Assembly: GCA_027021095.1 (NCBI GenBank)
Contig: JALUUZ010000471.1
Coordinates: 1 to 7,629, forward strand
From: Gammaproteobacteria bacterium
Lineage (GTDB): Bacteria; Pseudomonadota; Gammaproteobacteria; SZUA-21
DNA length: 7,629 bases
Reading direction: 5' to 3'
Shown here: positions 1 through 7,629 of the stretch, piece after piece
Layout: the number at the start of each line of letters is the position of its first letter
Position numbering within the stretch: position 1 is the stretch's first letter
The notes under the pieces: model-generated
What the model saw: only the letters and a program-made list of their open reading frames with translations
Database searches by the model: none
Told to the model about the DNA's origin: nothing
Made by a program: the position numbers and the translations under genes

Positions 1-873
1 CAGTATCTTGAGCACCAGCGTGGAACCCAGTGACGTCACTGCATCGCCGGGTTGATTGGCGCCGGTCGCCAGGAATGCCGCGGTACTGTCGGTGGTGCCG
101 GCGTTGATCCTGGTCGATGGCGAAAAACCCATGTCCAGCAGTCGCGGGTTGCACAATGTGCCGACCTGGGTGCCTGGCGGGTAGATCGTCGGTTTTGTCT
201 TGTCCGCGAGGTACTCTGCCCACAGGCGTATCAGCCAGTCGGGCCAGCGTTGATGAATGGGGTCGAAGCCCAGTTTCAAGCTGTTGTTGGTATCGCTCAG
301 TGTAAATCTGCCGCACAGCAGGCCGGTCAGCCAGTCTGCCTGGTGCAGCAGGATTTCCGCCTCCGGGTGGTGTTTTTGCAGCCACAGCATTTTCGCCAGG
401 CTTGCGCTGGCACCATTGGCCGGGCTGTCGGCGGGAGCATACTGGCTGACAAGCTCGGCTTCCTCTACCGCGCTGCGGTCGTTGTACATAATTGCCTCAG
501 AAACCGGCTGTGCCGCTGTTGGAAAAGCCGCGTCGATAAAAGGTGGGTGTCCTGAAATAAAAGGTGGATGTCCACTAATGGGTGGGTGTCCGCTAATGGC
601 GAGTAGTGTCGAGGAGGTGGCGTCGATGGCGATGGCTTTGATTTGCTGGGGGGTGGTGTGTTGACGCAGCTGGTCGCAGACTTGGTACAGGGCGTCTTGC
701 CAGTGTGCCGGATCCTGGCGGCTGGTGTCGCCGGTTACCTGGGGGTCGGGGTAGGGGCTGCCGGCCTGGGCCTGGATGCGGCCGTTCGTGTCGATCACTA
801 TCCCGCGGCATCCAGAGGTGCCGAAATCGAGCCCGAGGAACAGGCTGGCAGGGTTGTCTTTGTTACCGGGCAT
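1..873 (-). CDS. FGGY-family carbohydrate kinase, N-terminal part (cut by window edge)
   Basis: ATP-dependent sugar kinase of the FGGY family (xylulokinase/ribulokinase superfamily), cytosolic. 291 codons are open from ATG at 873 to the edge; an in-frame TAG five codons upstream and no other start in between fix this start. Visible marks: the phosphate-binding motif LGLDFGTSG (residues 13-21), the DATSST block (84-89), MYNDRS (129-134), the segment DWLTGLLCGRF (180-190) followed by SDTNNSLKLGFDP, and GTTDSTAA (259-266), whose Asp262 is the expected catalytic base, then TSLGSTLVLK. The wording resembles the plant/cyanobacterial XK-1 type, some members of which phosphorylate D-ribulose. That substrate is an inference, and xylulose or another ketose is possible. 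Family members are usually near 430-500 residues, so the C-terminal half is missing here. Oddity: residues 93-113 hold a triple repeat not expected in the family. No strong Shine-Dalgarno is visible. It lies 117 bp downstream of queF on the same strand. Confidence 0.9.
   Translation of the reverse strand, partial: MPGNKDNPASLFLGLDFGTSGCRGIVIDTNGRIQAQAGSPYPDPQVTGDTSRQDPAHWQDALYQVCDQLRQHTTPQQIKAIAIDATSSTLLAISGHPPISGHPPFISGHPPFIDAAFPTAAQPVSEAIMYNDRSAVEEAELVSQYAPADSPANGASASLAKMLWLQKHHPEAEILLHQADWLTGLLCGRFTLSDTNNSLKLGFDPIHQRWPDWLIRLWAEYLADKTKPTIYPPGTQVGTLCNPRLLDMGFSPSTRINAGTTDSTAAFLATGANQPGDAVTSLGSTLVLKIL
536..595 (-). repeat. Triple short tandem repeat inserted in frame in the kinase gene
   Basis: Three units of 21, 21 and 18 nt share an 11-nt core, GGTGGRTGTCC on the + strand (542-552, 563-573, 581-591). 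In the kinase frame they read ISGHPP, ISGHPPF, ISGHPPF, about residues 93-112. They fall between the DATSST block and the MYND motif, where relatives normally have one short turn of the type D-x-x-G-x-P-L. The bases differ between units but the encoded residues match. It may be a small dispersed REP-like sequence that was inserted or expanded in frame. The repeat itself is directly visible; its origin is inferred. Confidence 0.85.
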
Positions 874-892
874 AGGCGGACAATACTAAATA

Positions 893-932
893 CTTACTTT
901 TAATATGCCTTGTATCTTACTGGTTTTTAATA
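893..932 (-). repeat. Direct repeat upstream of the kinase gene, possible regulatory site
   Basis: CTTACTTTTAATA (893-905) and CTTACTGGTTTTTAATA (916-932) on the + strand form an imperfect direct repeat with start-to-start spacing of 23 bp, 20-60 bp upstream of the kinase start. A TTGTCA (945-940, - strand) resembles a -35 box, but the best -10-like partner, TAAGAT (919-914), is 20 bp away, so no confident promoter can be called. The repeat could bind a regulator of the kinase or simply reflect AT-rich composition. Confidence 0.3.
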
Positions 933-945
933 AAATACATGACAA

Positions 946-956
946 GCCTGGCAGGC
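946..956. promoter_or_regulatory. Short inverted repeat in the queF-kinase gap
   Basis: GCCTG-G-CAGGC is a 5-bp inverted repeat around one base, in an otherwise AT-rich gap between the queF stop and the kinase start. It overlaps no gene, has no T-run and has too small a loop to be a good terminator. An operator half-site pair is possible; chance is also possible. Confidence 0.2.
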
Positions 957-990
957 GTGGTATAGTAAAATCTGGTTGTGTGATCAGGAA

Positions 991-1380
991 TCAAGGCAGT
1001 TCGACCGGGGGCGTGGCGGTCCAGTCCTGTGCGCGATAGTCTACAGTGACCTTGGTATACAGTCCGCCACGTACATTGAAATCCGCCGTGACGCGTAGAA
1101 AACGCGGTGTGGTTGCAGCCACCAGGTCATCCAGTATCTGGTTGGTGACCGCTTCATGGAAAGCCCCTTCATCACGAAATGACCAAATATAGAGTTTGAG
1201 GGATTTTAACTCCACGCAGACTTTATCTGGTACATATTCGATCAGAATCGTCGCAAAATCAGGTTGTCCGGTTTTGGGACACAAACAGGTAAATTCAGGA
1301 ATACGGATACGGATGGTGTAATCCCGTTGCGGATTGGGGTTATCGAAGGTTTCCAGTTGTCTGCTCGGTTGACTAGCCAT
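991..1380 (-). CDS. queF: NADPH-dependent 7-cyano-7-deazaguanine reductase QueF
   Basis: Reduces the nitrile of preQ0 to the aminomethyl group of preQ1 using two NADPH, the last free-base step before preQ1 enters tRNA for queuosine synthesis; cytosolic. The 129-residue product is the short, single-domain (Bacillus-type) form, not the roughly 280-residue two-domain form of E. coli. It has the [10 protein letters not shown] motif with nucleophile Cys34 (thioimide former) and general acid Asp41. The QueF NADPH motif is ELKSLKLY (57-64), and FHE (74-76) carries the His and Glu expected to contact substrate. The ATG at 1380 gives the expected N-terminus; upstream, only AGGC about 14 nt before it resembles a Shine-Dalgarno. 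It is transcribed divergently from smc, with 107 bp between the two starts. No preQ1 riboswitch signature was recognised in its leader. The kinase follows on the same strand after 117 bp, so co-transcription is possible but not shown. Confidence 0.97.
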   Translation of the reverse strand: MASQPSRQLETFDNPNPQRDYTIRIRIPEFTCLCPKTGQPDFATILIEYVPDKVCVELKSLKLYIWSFRDEGAFHEAVTNQILDDLVAATTPRFLRVTADFNVRGGLYTKVTVDYRAQDWTATPPVELP

Positions 1381-1438
1381 TGACTGTTTCAGCCTGATAA
1401 AAACACTTTGCCTGAGCGCGAATAAACCACGCAGTTCA

Positions 1439-1446
1439 ATTATAAT
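1439..1446. promoter_or_regulatory. Self-complementary -10 box between queF and smc (possible bidirectional promoter)
   Basis: ATTATAAT is its own reverse complement and contains a perfect TATAAT on both strands (+ 1441-1446; - 1444-1439). It lies 42 bp before smc and 59 bp before queF. Transcription from it would start near 1453 for smc and near 1432 for queF, leaving leaders of about 35 and 52 nt. No good -35 hexamer sits at 16-18 bp on either side, so activity is inferred from the -10 match and from its position between divergent genes. Confidence 0.5.
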
Positions 1447-1487
1447 ACCAAAATAATGGATAAGCAGCGCAAGAGAATGTAAAAGAG

Positions 1488-4400
1488 ATGAAATTAGTCA
1501 AAATAAAGCTTAGTGGTTTCAAATCGTTCGTCGATCCGACCACGGTGCACCTGCCCAGTAACATCATCGGTATCGTCGGCCCGAACGGGTGCGGCAAATC
1601 CAATATCATCGATGCCGTGCGCTGGGTGATGGGCGAGAGTTCGGCCAAGCACCTGCGTGGTGAATCGATGGCGGACGTGATCTTCAATGGGTCCAATTCG
1701 CGCAAACCGGTCGGCCAGGCATCGATCGAGCTGATCTTCGACAATTCGAGCGGCGGCCTGGTCGGGCAGTATGCGGGATTCAATGAAATCTCGGTCAAAC
1801 GCCAGGTGTCACGTGACGGGACATCGACCTACCTGATCAACGGCGCCAAGTGCAGAAAGCGCGATATCGTCGACGTGTTTCTCGGCACCGGGCTCGGCCC
1901 GCGCAGTTATTCGATCATCGAACAGGGGATGATCTCCAGGCTGATCGAGGCCAAGCCCGAAGAGCTGCGGGTCTTTCTCGAGGAGGCGGCCGGGATCTCC
2001 AAGTACAAGGAACGCCGGCGTGAAACCGAGAACAGGATCAAGCATACCCGCGAAAACCTGGACCGGTTGAATGACCTGCGTGAAGAAGTCGACAAGCAGA
2101 TCCGGCGGCTGCAGCGCCAGGCCAGGACCGCAGAGAAGTACAAAGAGCTGAAGAAAGAAGAACGCAAGCTGCAGGCGGAACTGCTGGTGCTGCGCTTACA
2201 GGATCTCGATAGTGAGATCCAGGCCGAACAGCAGCGTGTCAGCCAGCAGGAAACCGCGTTGCAGGAGGAGATTGCCAGGCAGCGCGCGATCGAGGCGACG
2301 CTGGAGCAGGAGCGTGAAGACCACCACCAGGCAACCGATGTCTTCAACGAGGTGCAGGGGCGTTACTACGGTATCGGTGGCGAGATTGCCGGCAAGGAAC
2401 AGGCGATCCAGCATGCCCGGGACATGCGCAAAAAGCATGAGACCGACCTCGAGGAAGCACAACAGAATTTCGCTGCACTGCAATCCCATATCACCAGTGA
2501 TGAAGAAAAGATACGCGAGCTCGAAGCGGCGCTCGAGCGCCATGAACCGGCGCTCGAACAGGCCAGACAGCAGGCCGAAGAGTCGCGCCAGTCACTGCAG
2601 GCCGCGGAACAGAAAATGCATGATTGGCAGCAGGAGTGGGACCAGTACAACCAGCATGCTGCGGCGCCTTCCGAAACGGCACAGGTGGAAAAAACCCGCA
2701 TAGAACAGCTGGAAAAACACAGCCTGCAGAACCAGCAGCGATTGCGCCGCTTACAGCAGGAACAGGCGGAAATACAACAACGTCTGCAGGGAGATGAATC
2801 AGACTCGCTGGAACAGGAACTGTCTGAAAGTGAGCGCCAAAAAACAGACCTGCAGGCCAGGCTTGACGCCAACCAGGATGAAATCACAGACAAGAAAAGC
2901 GTGATTAACGATCTGCAGCTCGAACTCGAGGAATCACGTGAGCAGTACCAGGCGCAGCGTGAGCACTTACTGTCGCTCGAAGCCGTACAGAAGGTCGCGT
3001 TGCATGGTGACGGTGACGAGCAAAGCGACTGGGTGACACAGTGCGGCTTGCAGGATGCACCCAGGCTGTTGAATGCGCTCGATGTCGAACCCGGCTGGGA
3101 GCGTGCGGTCGAAACGGTGCTGGGTCAGCATATCGACTCGGTCTGTGTCGATGACATCGACAATGTCAGCGGCCTGTTGCATTCGCTGGACAAGGGTGCG
3201 GTGTCCTTGTTCCAGACCGGCGGGCAGCAGACCGTGGCAGCGGATCCGCAACGCCTGCTGTCGAAGGTCGAGGCGCCCTGGTCGCTCGAAAGCCTGCTGG
3301 CCAACGTGTTCGTGGCCGAGCACCTGAATGACGCGGTCAGTCTGCGGGCGCAGCTGCACAACGGTGAGTCGGTGATTACCCGCAGCGGGATCTGGATCGG
3401 CAAAGACTGGTTGCGTGTGGCAGTGAGCAGTGACGCGGGCGGTGGTGTCATCGAGCGCAGGCAGCAGATCGAGGCATTGCGTGCGGAACTGGAGCTGCTG
3501 GCGGAAAACGGCCAGGCACTGAAACAGCGGTTTGAACATCAGCAGGAGTTGCTGCTCGACCTCGAAACCGAGCGCGACAGCCTGCGCGAGGAATACAACG
3601 CGGCGCATCAGCGCTGCGCCGAACTGTCCGCGCAGCTGGACGCACAGCGCCAGCACCAGGCCGGGTTCGAAAAACGCTTGCAGGAAATACAGGCCGAGTC
3701 CGGTGAGCTTGGCGCCCAGCTGGAACAGAATCAGCAGGAGATACGCGAGGCACGGCAAAAACTGGAACAGGCGCTGACGGACATGGACAATTTTGCCGGT
3801 CAGCGTGAAGTCCTGCTCAGTCAGCGCGAGGCACTGCAGCAGACACTCGCGGCGTTGAAAGACAAGGCACGGCAGGATTCCGAACAGGCGCACCAGATCG
3901 AACTGGAAGTCGGTGGTTACCGCAGCGAATTGAAGTCGACCAGTGAAAATCTGCAACGCATGTCACAACAGGTACAGACACTGCGTGAACGCAAGCAGGA
4001 ATTGGAAAGGGAATTGCATGAGAGTGAGGTGCCCATCCAGGCGATGGAGCAGGAATTGAATGCGTTACTCGAGCAGCGGGTCAAGGTCGAAGCCGAATTG
4101 AATGAAGCCCGCCGGAAACTCGATGACATCGACAACGCGATGCGCCAGCACGAACTCGACCGCAGCGCGATCGAGAAACGGATCGAGGAAGTCAGGGGCA
4201 GGCTCGATACCTTGAAGATGGCCTGGCAGGAAGTCCGGGTACGCAGGCAGACGGTGCAGGAGCAGTTCCAGGAAACCGGTTTCGACCGGGACGAGCTGAT
4301 CGCAGGCATACCGGAAGACGCCAGTGCGAAAGAGTGGCAGGACAGGGTCGAGCAGACGGAAAAACGGATCAGCCGCCTGGGCCCGATCAACCTCGCGGCG

Positions 4401-4991
4401 ATCGAAGAATATACCGCCGAAGTCGAGCGCAAGCAGTACCTCGACAGCCAGTTTGACGATGTGACCTCGGCGTTGGAGACACTGGAGAACGCGATCAGAA
4501 AAATCGATCGCGAAACCAAGGCGAAGTTCAAGGAGACCTTCGACAAGGTCAATGAAGGACTGAACAGGATGTTCCCGAGATTGTTTGGGGGTGGGCATGC
4601 CTACCTGGAATTGACAGAGGACGATCTGTTGAATGCCGGGGTGACGATCATGGCACGGCCACCGGGTAAGCGTAACAGTACGATCCATTTACTCTCCGGG
4701 GGAGAGAAAGCCCTGACGGCAGTGGCGATGGTGTTTTCGATCTTTCTGCTGAATCCATCGCCGTTTTGTATGCTCGATGAGGTGGATGCACCGCTGGATG
4801 ATGCAAATGTCGGTCGGTTCTGTGAGCTGGTCAAAGAGATGTCCAGCCAGGTGCAGTTTATTATCATCACGCATAATAAAGTGACCATGGCGATTGCCAA
4901 CCAGTTGTCAGGGGTGACGATGCAGGAACCCGGTGTATCGAGGATGGTGGCAGTGGACGTCGACGAGGCGGTGAAACTGGCAGCGGTGTAA
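1488..4991 (+). CDS. smc: Chromosome segregation protein SMC
   Basis: SMC ATPase that dimerises through its hinge, binds the kleisin ScpA with ScpB, and extrudes or holds DNA loops to compact and segregate the chromosome. At 1167 residues it is normal length for a bacterial SMC. Order of parts: N-terminal head with Walker A GPNGCGKS (31-38) and the conserved YSIIEQG and [10 protein letters not shown] blocks (141-174); a long Gln/Glu/Arg-rich coiled coil to about 500; a globular hinge at about 515-655 ending in a Gly-rich DAGGG; a returning coil to about 1000; and the C-terminal head with signature LSGGE (1069-1073), Walker B CMLDEVD with Asp1097 and catalytic Glu1098, and switch His1129 in THNK. 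All ATPase residues are present, so it should be active. The start gives the standard [20 protein letters not shown] lies 11 nt upstream and AAGAG directly abuts the ATG, both imperfect Shine-Dalgarno sites. It runs into zipA with a 3-nt gap. Confidence 0.98.
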   Translation: MKLVKIKLSGFKSFVDPTTVHLPSNIIGIVGPNGCGKSNIIDAVRWVMGESSAKHLRGESMADVIFNGSNSRKPVGQASIELIFDNSSGGLVGQYAGFNEISVKRQVSRDGTSTYLINGAKCRKRDIVDVFLGTGLGPRSYSIIEQGMISRLIEAKPEELRVFLEEAAGISKYKERRRETENRIKHTRENLDRLNDLREEVDKQIRRLQRQARTAEKYKELKKEERKLQAELLVLRLQDLDSEIQAEQQRVSQQETALQEEIARQRAIEATLEQEREDHHQATDVFNEVQGRYYGIGGEIAGKEQAIQHARDMRKKHETDLEEAQQNFAALQSHITSDEEKIRELEAALERHEPALEQARQQAEESRQSLQAAEQKMHDWQQEWDQYNQHAAAPSETAQVEKTRIEQLEKHSLQNQQRLRRLQQEQAEIQQRLQGDESDSLEQELSESERQKTDLQARLDANQDEITDKKSVINDLQLELEESREQYQAQREHLLSLEAVQKVALHGDGDEQSDWVTQCGLQDAPRLLNALDVEPGWERAVETVLGQHIDSVCVDDIDNVSGLLHSLDKGAVSLFQTGGQQTVAADPQRLLSKVEAPWSLESLLANVFVAEHLNDAVSLRAQLHNGESVITRSGIWIGKDWLRVAVSSDAGGGVIERRQQIEALRAELELLAENGQALKQRFEHQQELLLDLETERDSLREEYNAAHQRCAELSAQLDAQRQHQAGFEKRLQEIQAESGELGAQLEQNQQEIREARQKLEQALTDMDNFAGQREVLLSQREALQQTLAALKDKARQDSEQAHQIELEVGGYRSELKSTSENLQRMSQQVQTLRERKQELERELHESEVPIQAMEQELNALLEQRVKVEAELNEARRKLDDIDNAMRQHELDRSAIEKRIEEVRGRLDTLKMAWQEVRVRRQTVQEQFQETGFDRDELIAGIPEDASAKEWQDRVEQTEKRISRLGPINLAAIEEYTAEVERKQYLDSQFDDVTSALETLENAIRKIDRETKAKFKETFDKVNEGLNRMFPRLFGGGHAYLELTEDDLLNAGVTIMARPPGKRNSTIHLLSGGEKALTAVAMVFSIFLLNPSPFCMLDEVDAPLDDANVGRFCELVKEMSSQVQFIIITHNKVTMAIANQLSGVTMQEPGVSRMVAVDVDEAVKLAAV

Positions 4992-4994
4992 ATT

Positions 4995-6683
4995 ATGATG
5001 ACTGAAGATATCAATGCATTTCGGTGGATTCTCGCGGCAGCAGGGATATTCCTGATGTTCCTGCTGTACTGGTTTGGCAGATCAGGCTATCGCGAGCAGC
5101 GCCGGCGTTACGACGAGCGTGCGCGCAGTGCGGCAACCGACATGGCAATGGTATCACCCGAGGCCGAGCTTCCTGGGACAGACCTCCCGGGCAGAGAACT
5201 TGAAGAAGCGATCAACCTGGATCTGAGCGAAGCGGAACTGCGTGAACTCGACGAGCAGATGACGGTCAACCCGAGCGCAGACAAGATCTTTGCCGAAGTC
5301 GACGCGTTCTACGCGAAAGTGGTCGACGACAAATCGCTGCACGAGGACATCGGCGCAGAGAAACCCGAGTCCGAATCGAGGCCCGAATCCAAGTCTGAAC
5401 CCAAGCCTGAACCTAAACCTGAATCAGGCCCCGCCGCCACCGGCGCGGCAGACAAGGCCGGCACGGCCGCCGGGGTCAGTAAGGCCGCTGACAGCCGGTG
5501 CTCCGCACCCCGGCCGGCAGACGACAAGCCAGGGCCGGCAAAGAAAGAAAAGGAAGTGCCTGCGTGGCTGCAGACGCACCGCAAACTGCGCACCCGGCTG
5601 GATGCCATGCAGGAAGCCAAACGCAATACGGTTGCACTGTTCAAGAAAAAGCAGGCGGCCCCGGAACCGGCACCGGCGAAGTCCGATGAGGAGATTCCGC
5701 CCAGGATCAGGGAAGAGTTGGCACGCGTGACAGCGAAGTTCAAAAACACGGAAGGACTCAGAGAGAATTTCGCAAAGAAACTCAGCGCGAGCTTAAAGAC
5801 CGCCAAGCCGGATGATGACGAACAGGCGGACACTGAAAAGGCAGCCCCTTCGGCGGCGGCGCCGGAGCGGCAACAGGCCGGCGACGAGGCTAAGCCGTCG
5901 GTGCTGGAAAACAAGCCGGAAGAGGAATCCGTCGACGAGGTGATCGATGCGTTTCACAGTAAACCGAATTCCTCGGCGTACGATGAAACCCAGTACGAGA
6001 AAACCAAAAAGCGCGGCAGTGACGGCAAGGTGCCGTTGTCGGACACGGCTGTCGATGAATTGATCATGCAAAACAACCCGGTCGTCGTCGAGTCCTCGAC
6101 GAGCCAGGTTGGTGCGGGACCAGCCACACTGGCAGCGCATGGAGGCGGTGCCAAGTCTGTCATCGCGATGGACGGTGCCGCGCTGGACCAGGCGCCGCAG
6201 CCGGGTACCGCCGATCCTGCCGGCAGCCTGCAGCCACAGGCCAGGCCGCAAAGTACGGATGCGTTCGATGTCGCATTCTATTTGATTGCCAAAGAGGGCA
6301 AGGTCTTCAATGTCTCCGATGTGCTCAAGGCGGCGACGGAAGCGGGGTTACAGCTGCGCGGGACGCGGACTTTCTATCTCGACCAGGATACCGGGTTCAG
6401 CAAGGAGCCGGTCTTCAGCGTGCGCGCGCTCGATGAGCAGGTCGGTTTCCTCGCCAATAACGGTGCGGAACAGACCGTCAAGGTGCTCGTCTTTCAAACG
6501 GAGTCGAACGTCAATTCACTTGGCAAGCTGCATATGCTCGATACCATGTTGCGCGTAGCCAGGCAGATCGCGCACCAGCTCGATGCAGAGATGTATGATG
6601 TCGGGTATTGTAAAATCACCGACCTGATGATCAGTCATCTGCGTAAGCAGGTACAGGATTCCGACCTGAAACAATGCCATTGA
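4995..6683 (+). CDS. zipA: Cell division protein ZipA, long-linker form
   Basis: Inner-membrane anchor that binds the FtsZ C-terminal tail and stabilises the Z-ring. The N-terminus has one membrane helix (about residues 10-28, WILAAAGIFLMFLLYWFG) followed by a basic stretch GYREQRRRYDER, as in type Ib ZipA. Next comes a very long charged linker (about 40-420) with a Pro-Glu-Lys repeat (124-144), Ala/Pro-rich runs and several short predicted helices. The C-terminal domain (about 424-555, from FDVAFYLIAKEGKVF to ISHLRKQVQD) matches the ZipA FtsZ-binding fold in length and hydrophobic pattern. At 562 residues it is far longer than E. coli ZipA (328) or typical Pseudomonas ZipA (about 290); the excess is all linker. 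It starts with two ATGs (4995 and 4998), 3 nt after the smc stop, with no clear Shine-Dalgarno, suggesting translational coupling. The place between smc and ligA supports the call. Confidence 0.92.
   Translation: MMTEDINAFRWILAAAGIFLMFLLYWFGRSGYREQRRRYDERARSAATDMAMVSPEAELPGTDLPGRELEEAINLDLSEAELRELDEQMTVNPSADKIFAEVDAFYAKVVDDKSLHEDIGAEKPESESRPESKSEPKPEPKPESGPAATGAADKAGTAAGVSKAADSRCSAPRPADDKPGPAKKEKEVPAWLQTHRKLRTRLDAMQEAKRNTVALFKKKQAAPEPAPAKSDEEIPPRIREELARVTAKFKNTEGLRENFAKKLSASLKTAKPDDDEQADTEKAAPSAAAPERQQAGDEAKPSVLENKPEEESVDEVIDAFHSKPNSSAYDETQYEKTKKRGSDGKVPLSDTAVDELIMQNNPVVVESSTSQVGAGPATLAAHGGGAKSVIAMDGAALDQAPQPGTADPAGSLQPQARPQSTDAFDVAFYLIAKEGKVFNVSDVLKAATEAGLQLRGTRTFYLDQDTGFSKEPVFSVRALDEQVGFLANNGAEQTVKVLVFQTESNVNSLGKLHMLDTMLRVARQIAHQLDAEMYDVGYCKITDLMISHLRKQVQDSDLKQCH
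5364..5426 (+). repeat. Low-complexity Pro-Glu-Ser-Lys repeat in the ZipA linker
   Basis: A run of degenerate 6-12 nt units (variants of CCCGAATCC and AAGCCTGAA) encodes alternating Pro, Glu, Ser and Lys (residues 124-144, including SEPKPEPKPES). Such stretches form extended, stiff spacers in ZipA linkers. Slippage between units can change linker length without a frameshift, because the period is a multiple of 3. Confidence 0.75.
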
Positions 6684-6801
6684 GCGTTTGATTCTCAGCA
6701 GTTCCGATCGCCCGTTTCGTCCTGCCAGCGGGCGTACGTGCCCCTGCACTGTTTCGCGGCGCACGCGGGAGTAAGCGATGCGGGCCGGCCGCCGCCTGGC
6801 T

Positions 6802-6819
6802 GAAAAAACCTCTTTTTTC
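6802..6819 (+). terminator. Weak candidate terminator after zipA
   Basis: GAAAAAA (6802-6808), loop CCTC, TTTTTTC (6813-6819) form a 7-bp stem that is almost entirely A-T; an outer GGC (6798-6800) / GCC (6823-6825) pair could extend it across a bulge. It lies about 120 bp after the zipA stop. Unlike a standard intrinsic terminator, the stem is not GC-rich and the T-run is part of it, so termination strength is doubtful. Confidence 0.35.
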
Positions 6820-6909
6820 CCTGCCATTTATGTTAGTTGCTGATTCTGATAGACTATCCAGGTCCGCCTTTCTCATCACAGGGGATTCCGCGGCCCGGAA
6901 ATAGTTTAT

Positions 6910-6915
6910 GGAAAG
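6910..6915 (+). promoter_or_regulatory. Ribosome binding site deciding the start of the small membrane-protein gene
   Basis: GGAAAG lies 5 nt before the ATG at 6921. It favours that start over the in-frame ATG at 6837. The ATG at 6908 is in another frame and reaches a stop after ten codons. Confidence 0.55.
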
Positions 6916-6920
6916 TTTCA

Positions 6921-7629
<709 letters not shown>

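Larger units (their letters stand above)
6684..6920. other. Non-coding stretch between zipA and the small membrane-protein gene
   Basis: No convincing coding region was found here. An inverted repeat CGCCCG (6709-6714) / CGGGCG (6729-6734) with a 14-nt loop is not followed by a T-run. A GC-rich patch (6781-6800) and an A/T hairpin (6802-6819) follow. From 6822 on the composition is more AT-rich, which could hold a promoter for the downstream small gene, but no clear -35/-10 pair stands out. Confidence 0.5.

Noticed and set aside
536..595. CRISPR-like array
   Set aside because: The units are contiguous 18-21 nt tandem copies with no unique spacers, inside a coding frame.
52..664. Open + strand frames opposite the left-end kinase
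   Set aside because: Their proteins show no family motifs, while the - strand frame carries the full set of FGGY motifs across the same bases.
593..811. A 72-residue - strand frame rich in Arg, Pro and His
   Set aside because: It is the kinase gene read in the wrong frame; the correct frame gives LGLDFGTSG and DATSST.
1381..1440. Possible preQ1 riboswitch in the queF leader
   Set aside because: I could not match the leader to the conserved preQ1 aptamer cores or find a pseudoknot arrangement.
1456..1482. Eight-codon upstream frame (MDKQRKRM) before smc, and an ATGTAA start-stop at 1477-1482
   Set aside because: Short enough to occur by chance, with no clear ribosome site for the first ATG; conservation would be needed to call a leader peptide.
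1907..4552. Long Ser/Cys/Arg- or Leu/Phe-rich - strand frames inside smc
   Set aside because: They mirror the Glu/Gln-rich coiled-coil codons of smc on the opposite strand and have no plausible start sites or domains.
6837..6920. Upstream in-frame start for the small membrane-protein gene
   Set aside because: It would add a polar Pro-rich leader (MLILIDYPGPPF) with no ribosome site; the ATG at 6921 has GGAAAG 5 nt before it.

Overview
The window reads as a gammaproteobacterial chromosome of moderately high GC. The main evidence is the block smc - zipA - ligA on the + strand. ZipA is essentially a gammaproteobacterial division protein, and smc beside zipA and ligA is the Pseudomonas-type layout, seen in gammaproteobacteria that use SMC rather than MukBEF. 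The species cannot be fixed from this sequence.

Layout. Positions 1-873 (- strand) hold the N-terminal 291 codons of an FGGY-family carbohydrate kinase that runs off the left edge; an in-frame triple repeat (536-595) sits inside it. Positions 874-990 are an AT-rich gap. Positions 991-1380 (- strand) are queF, the last enzyme of preQ1 synthesis. Positions 1381-1487 form a divergent promoter region with a self-complementary -10 box (1439-1446). Positions 1488-4991 are a full-length smc and 4995-6683 an unusually long zipA, starting 3 nt after the smc stop. Positions 6684-6920 are non-coding, with a weak A/T hairpin. Positions 6921-7319 are a small unrecognised membrane-protein gene, and 7372-7629 are the first 86 codons of ligA, cut by the right edge.

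How the genes work together. SMC compacts and helps segregate the chromosome, ZipA ties the FtsZ ring to the inner membrane, and LigA seals nicks during replication and repair, so the + strand block is a replication, segregation and division cluster. The - strand genes are metabolic: queuosine tRNA modification and sugar phosphorylation.

The most notable find is at 7089-7272. It is a MITE-like element with perfect 22-nt inverted ends (including CTAG at each end) and an imperfectly palindromic interior, inserted in the second membrane helix of the small gene between zipA and ligA. Removing 180 bp (one CTAG plus the element body) restores a continuous 72-residue two-helix protein ending at the same stop. 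The element carries exactly 60 codons and no stop in this frame, so the interrupted gene is still open. A second in-frame repeat insertion, a degenerate Ile-Ser-Gly-His-Pro-Pro-(Phe) array, lies in the kinase. I saw no CRISPR array, prophage, defence system, tRNA or rRNA.
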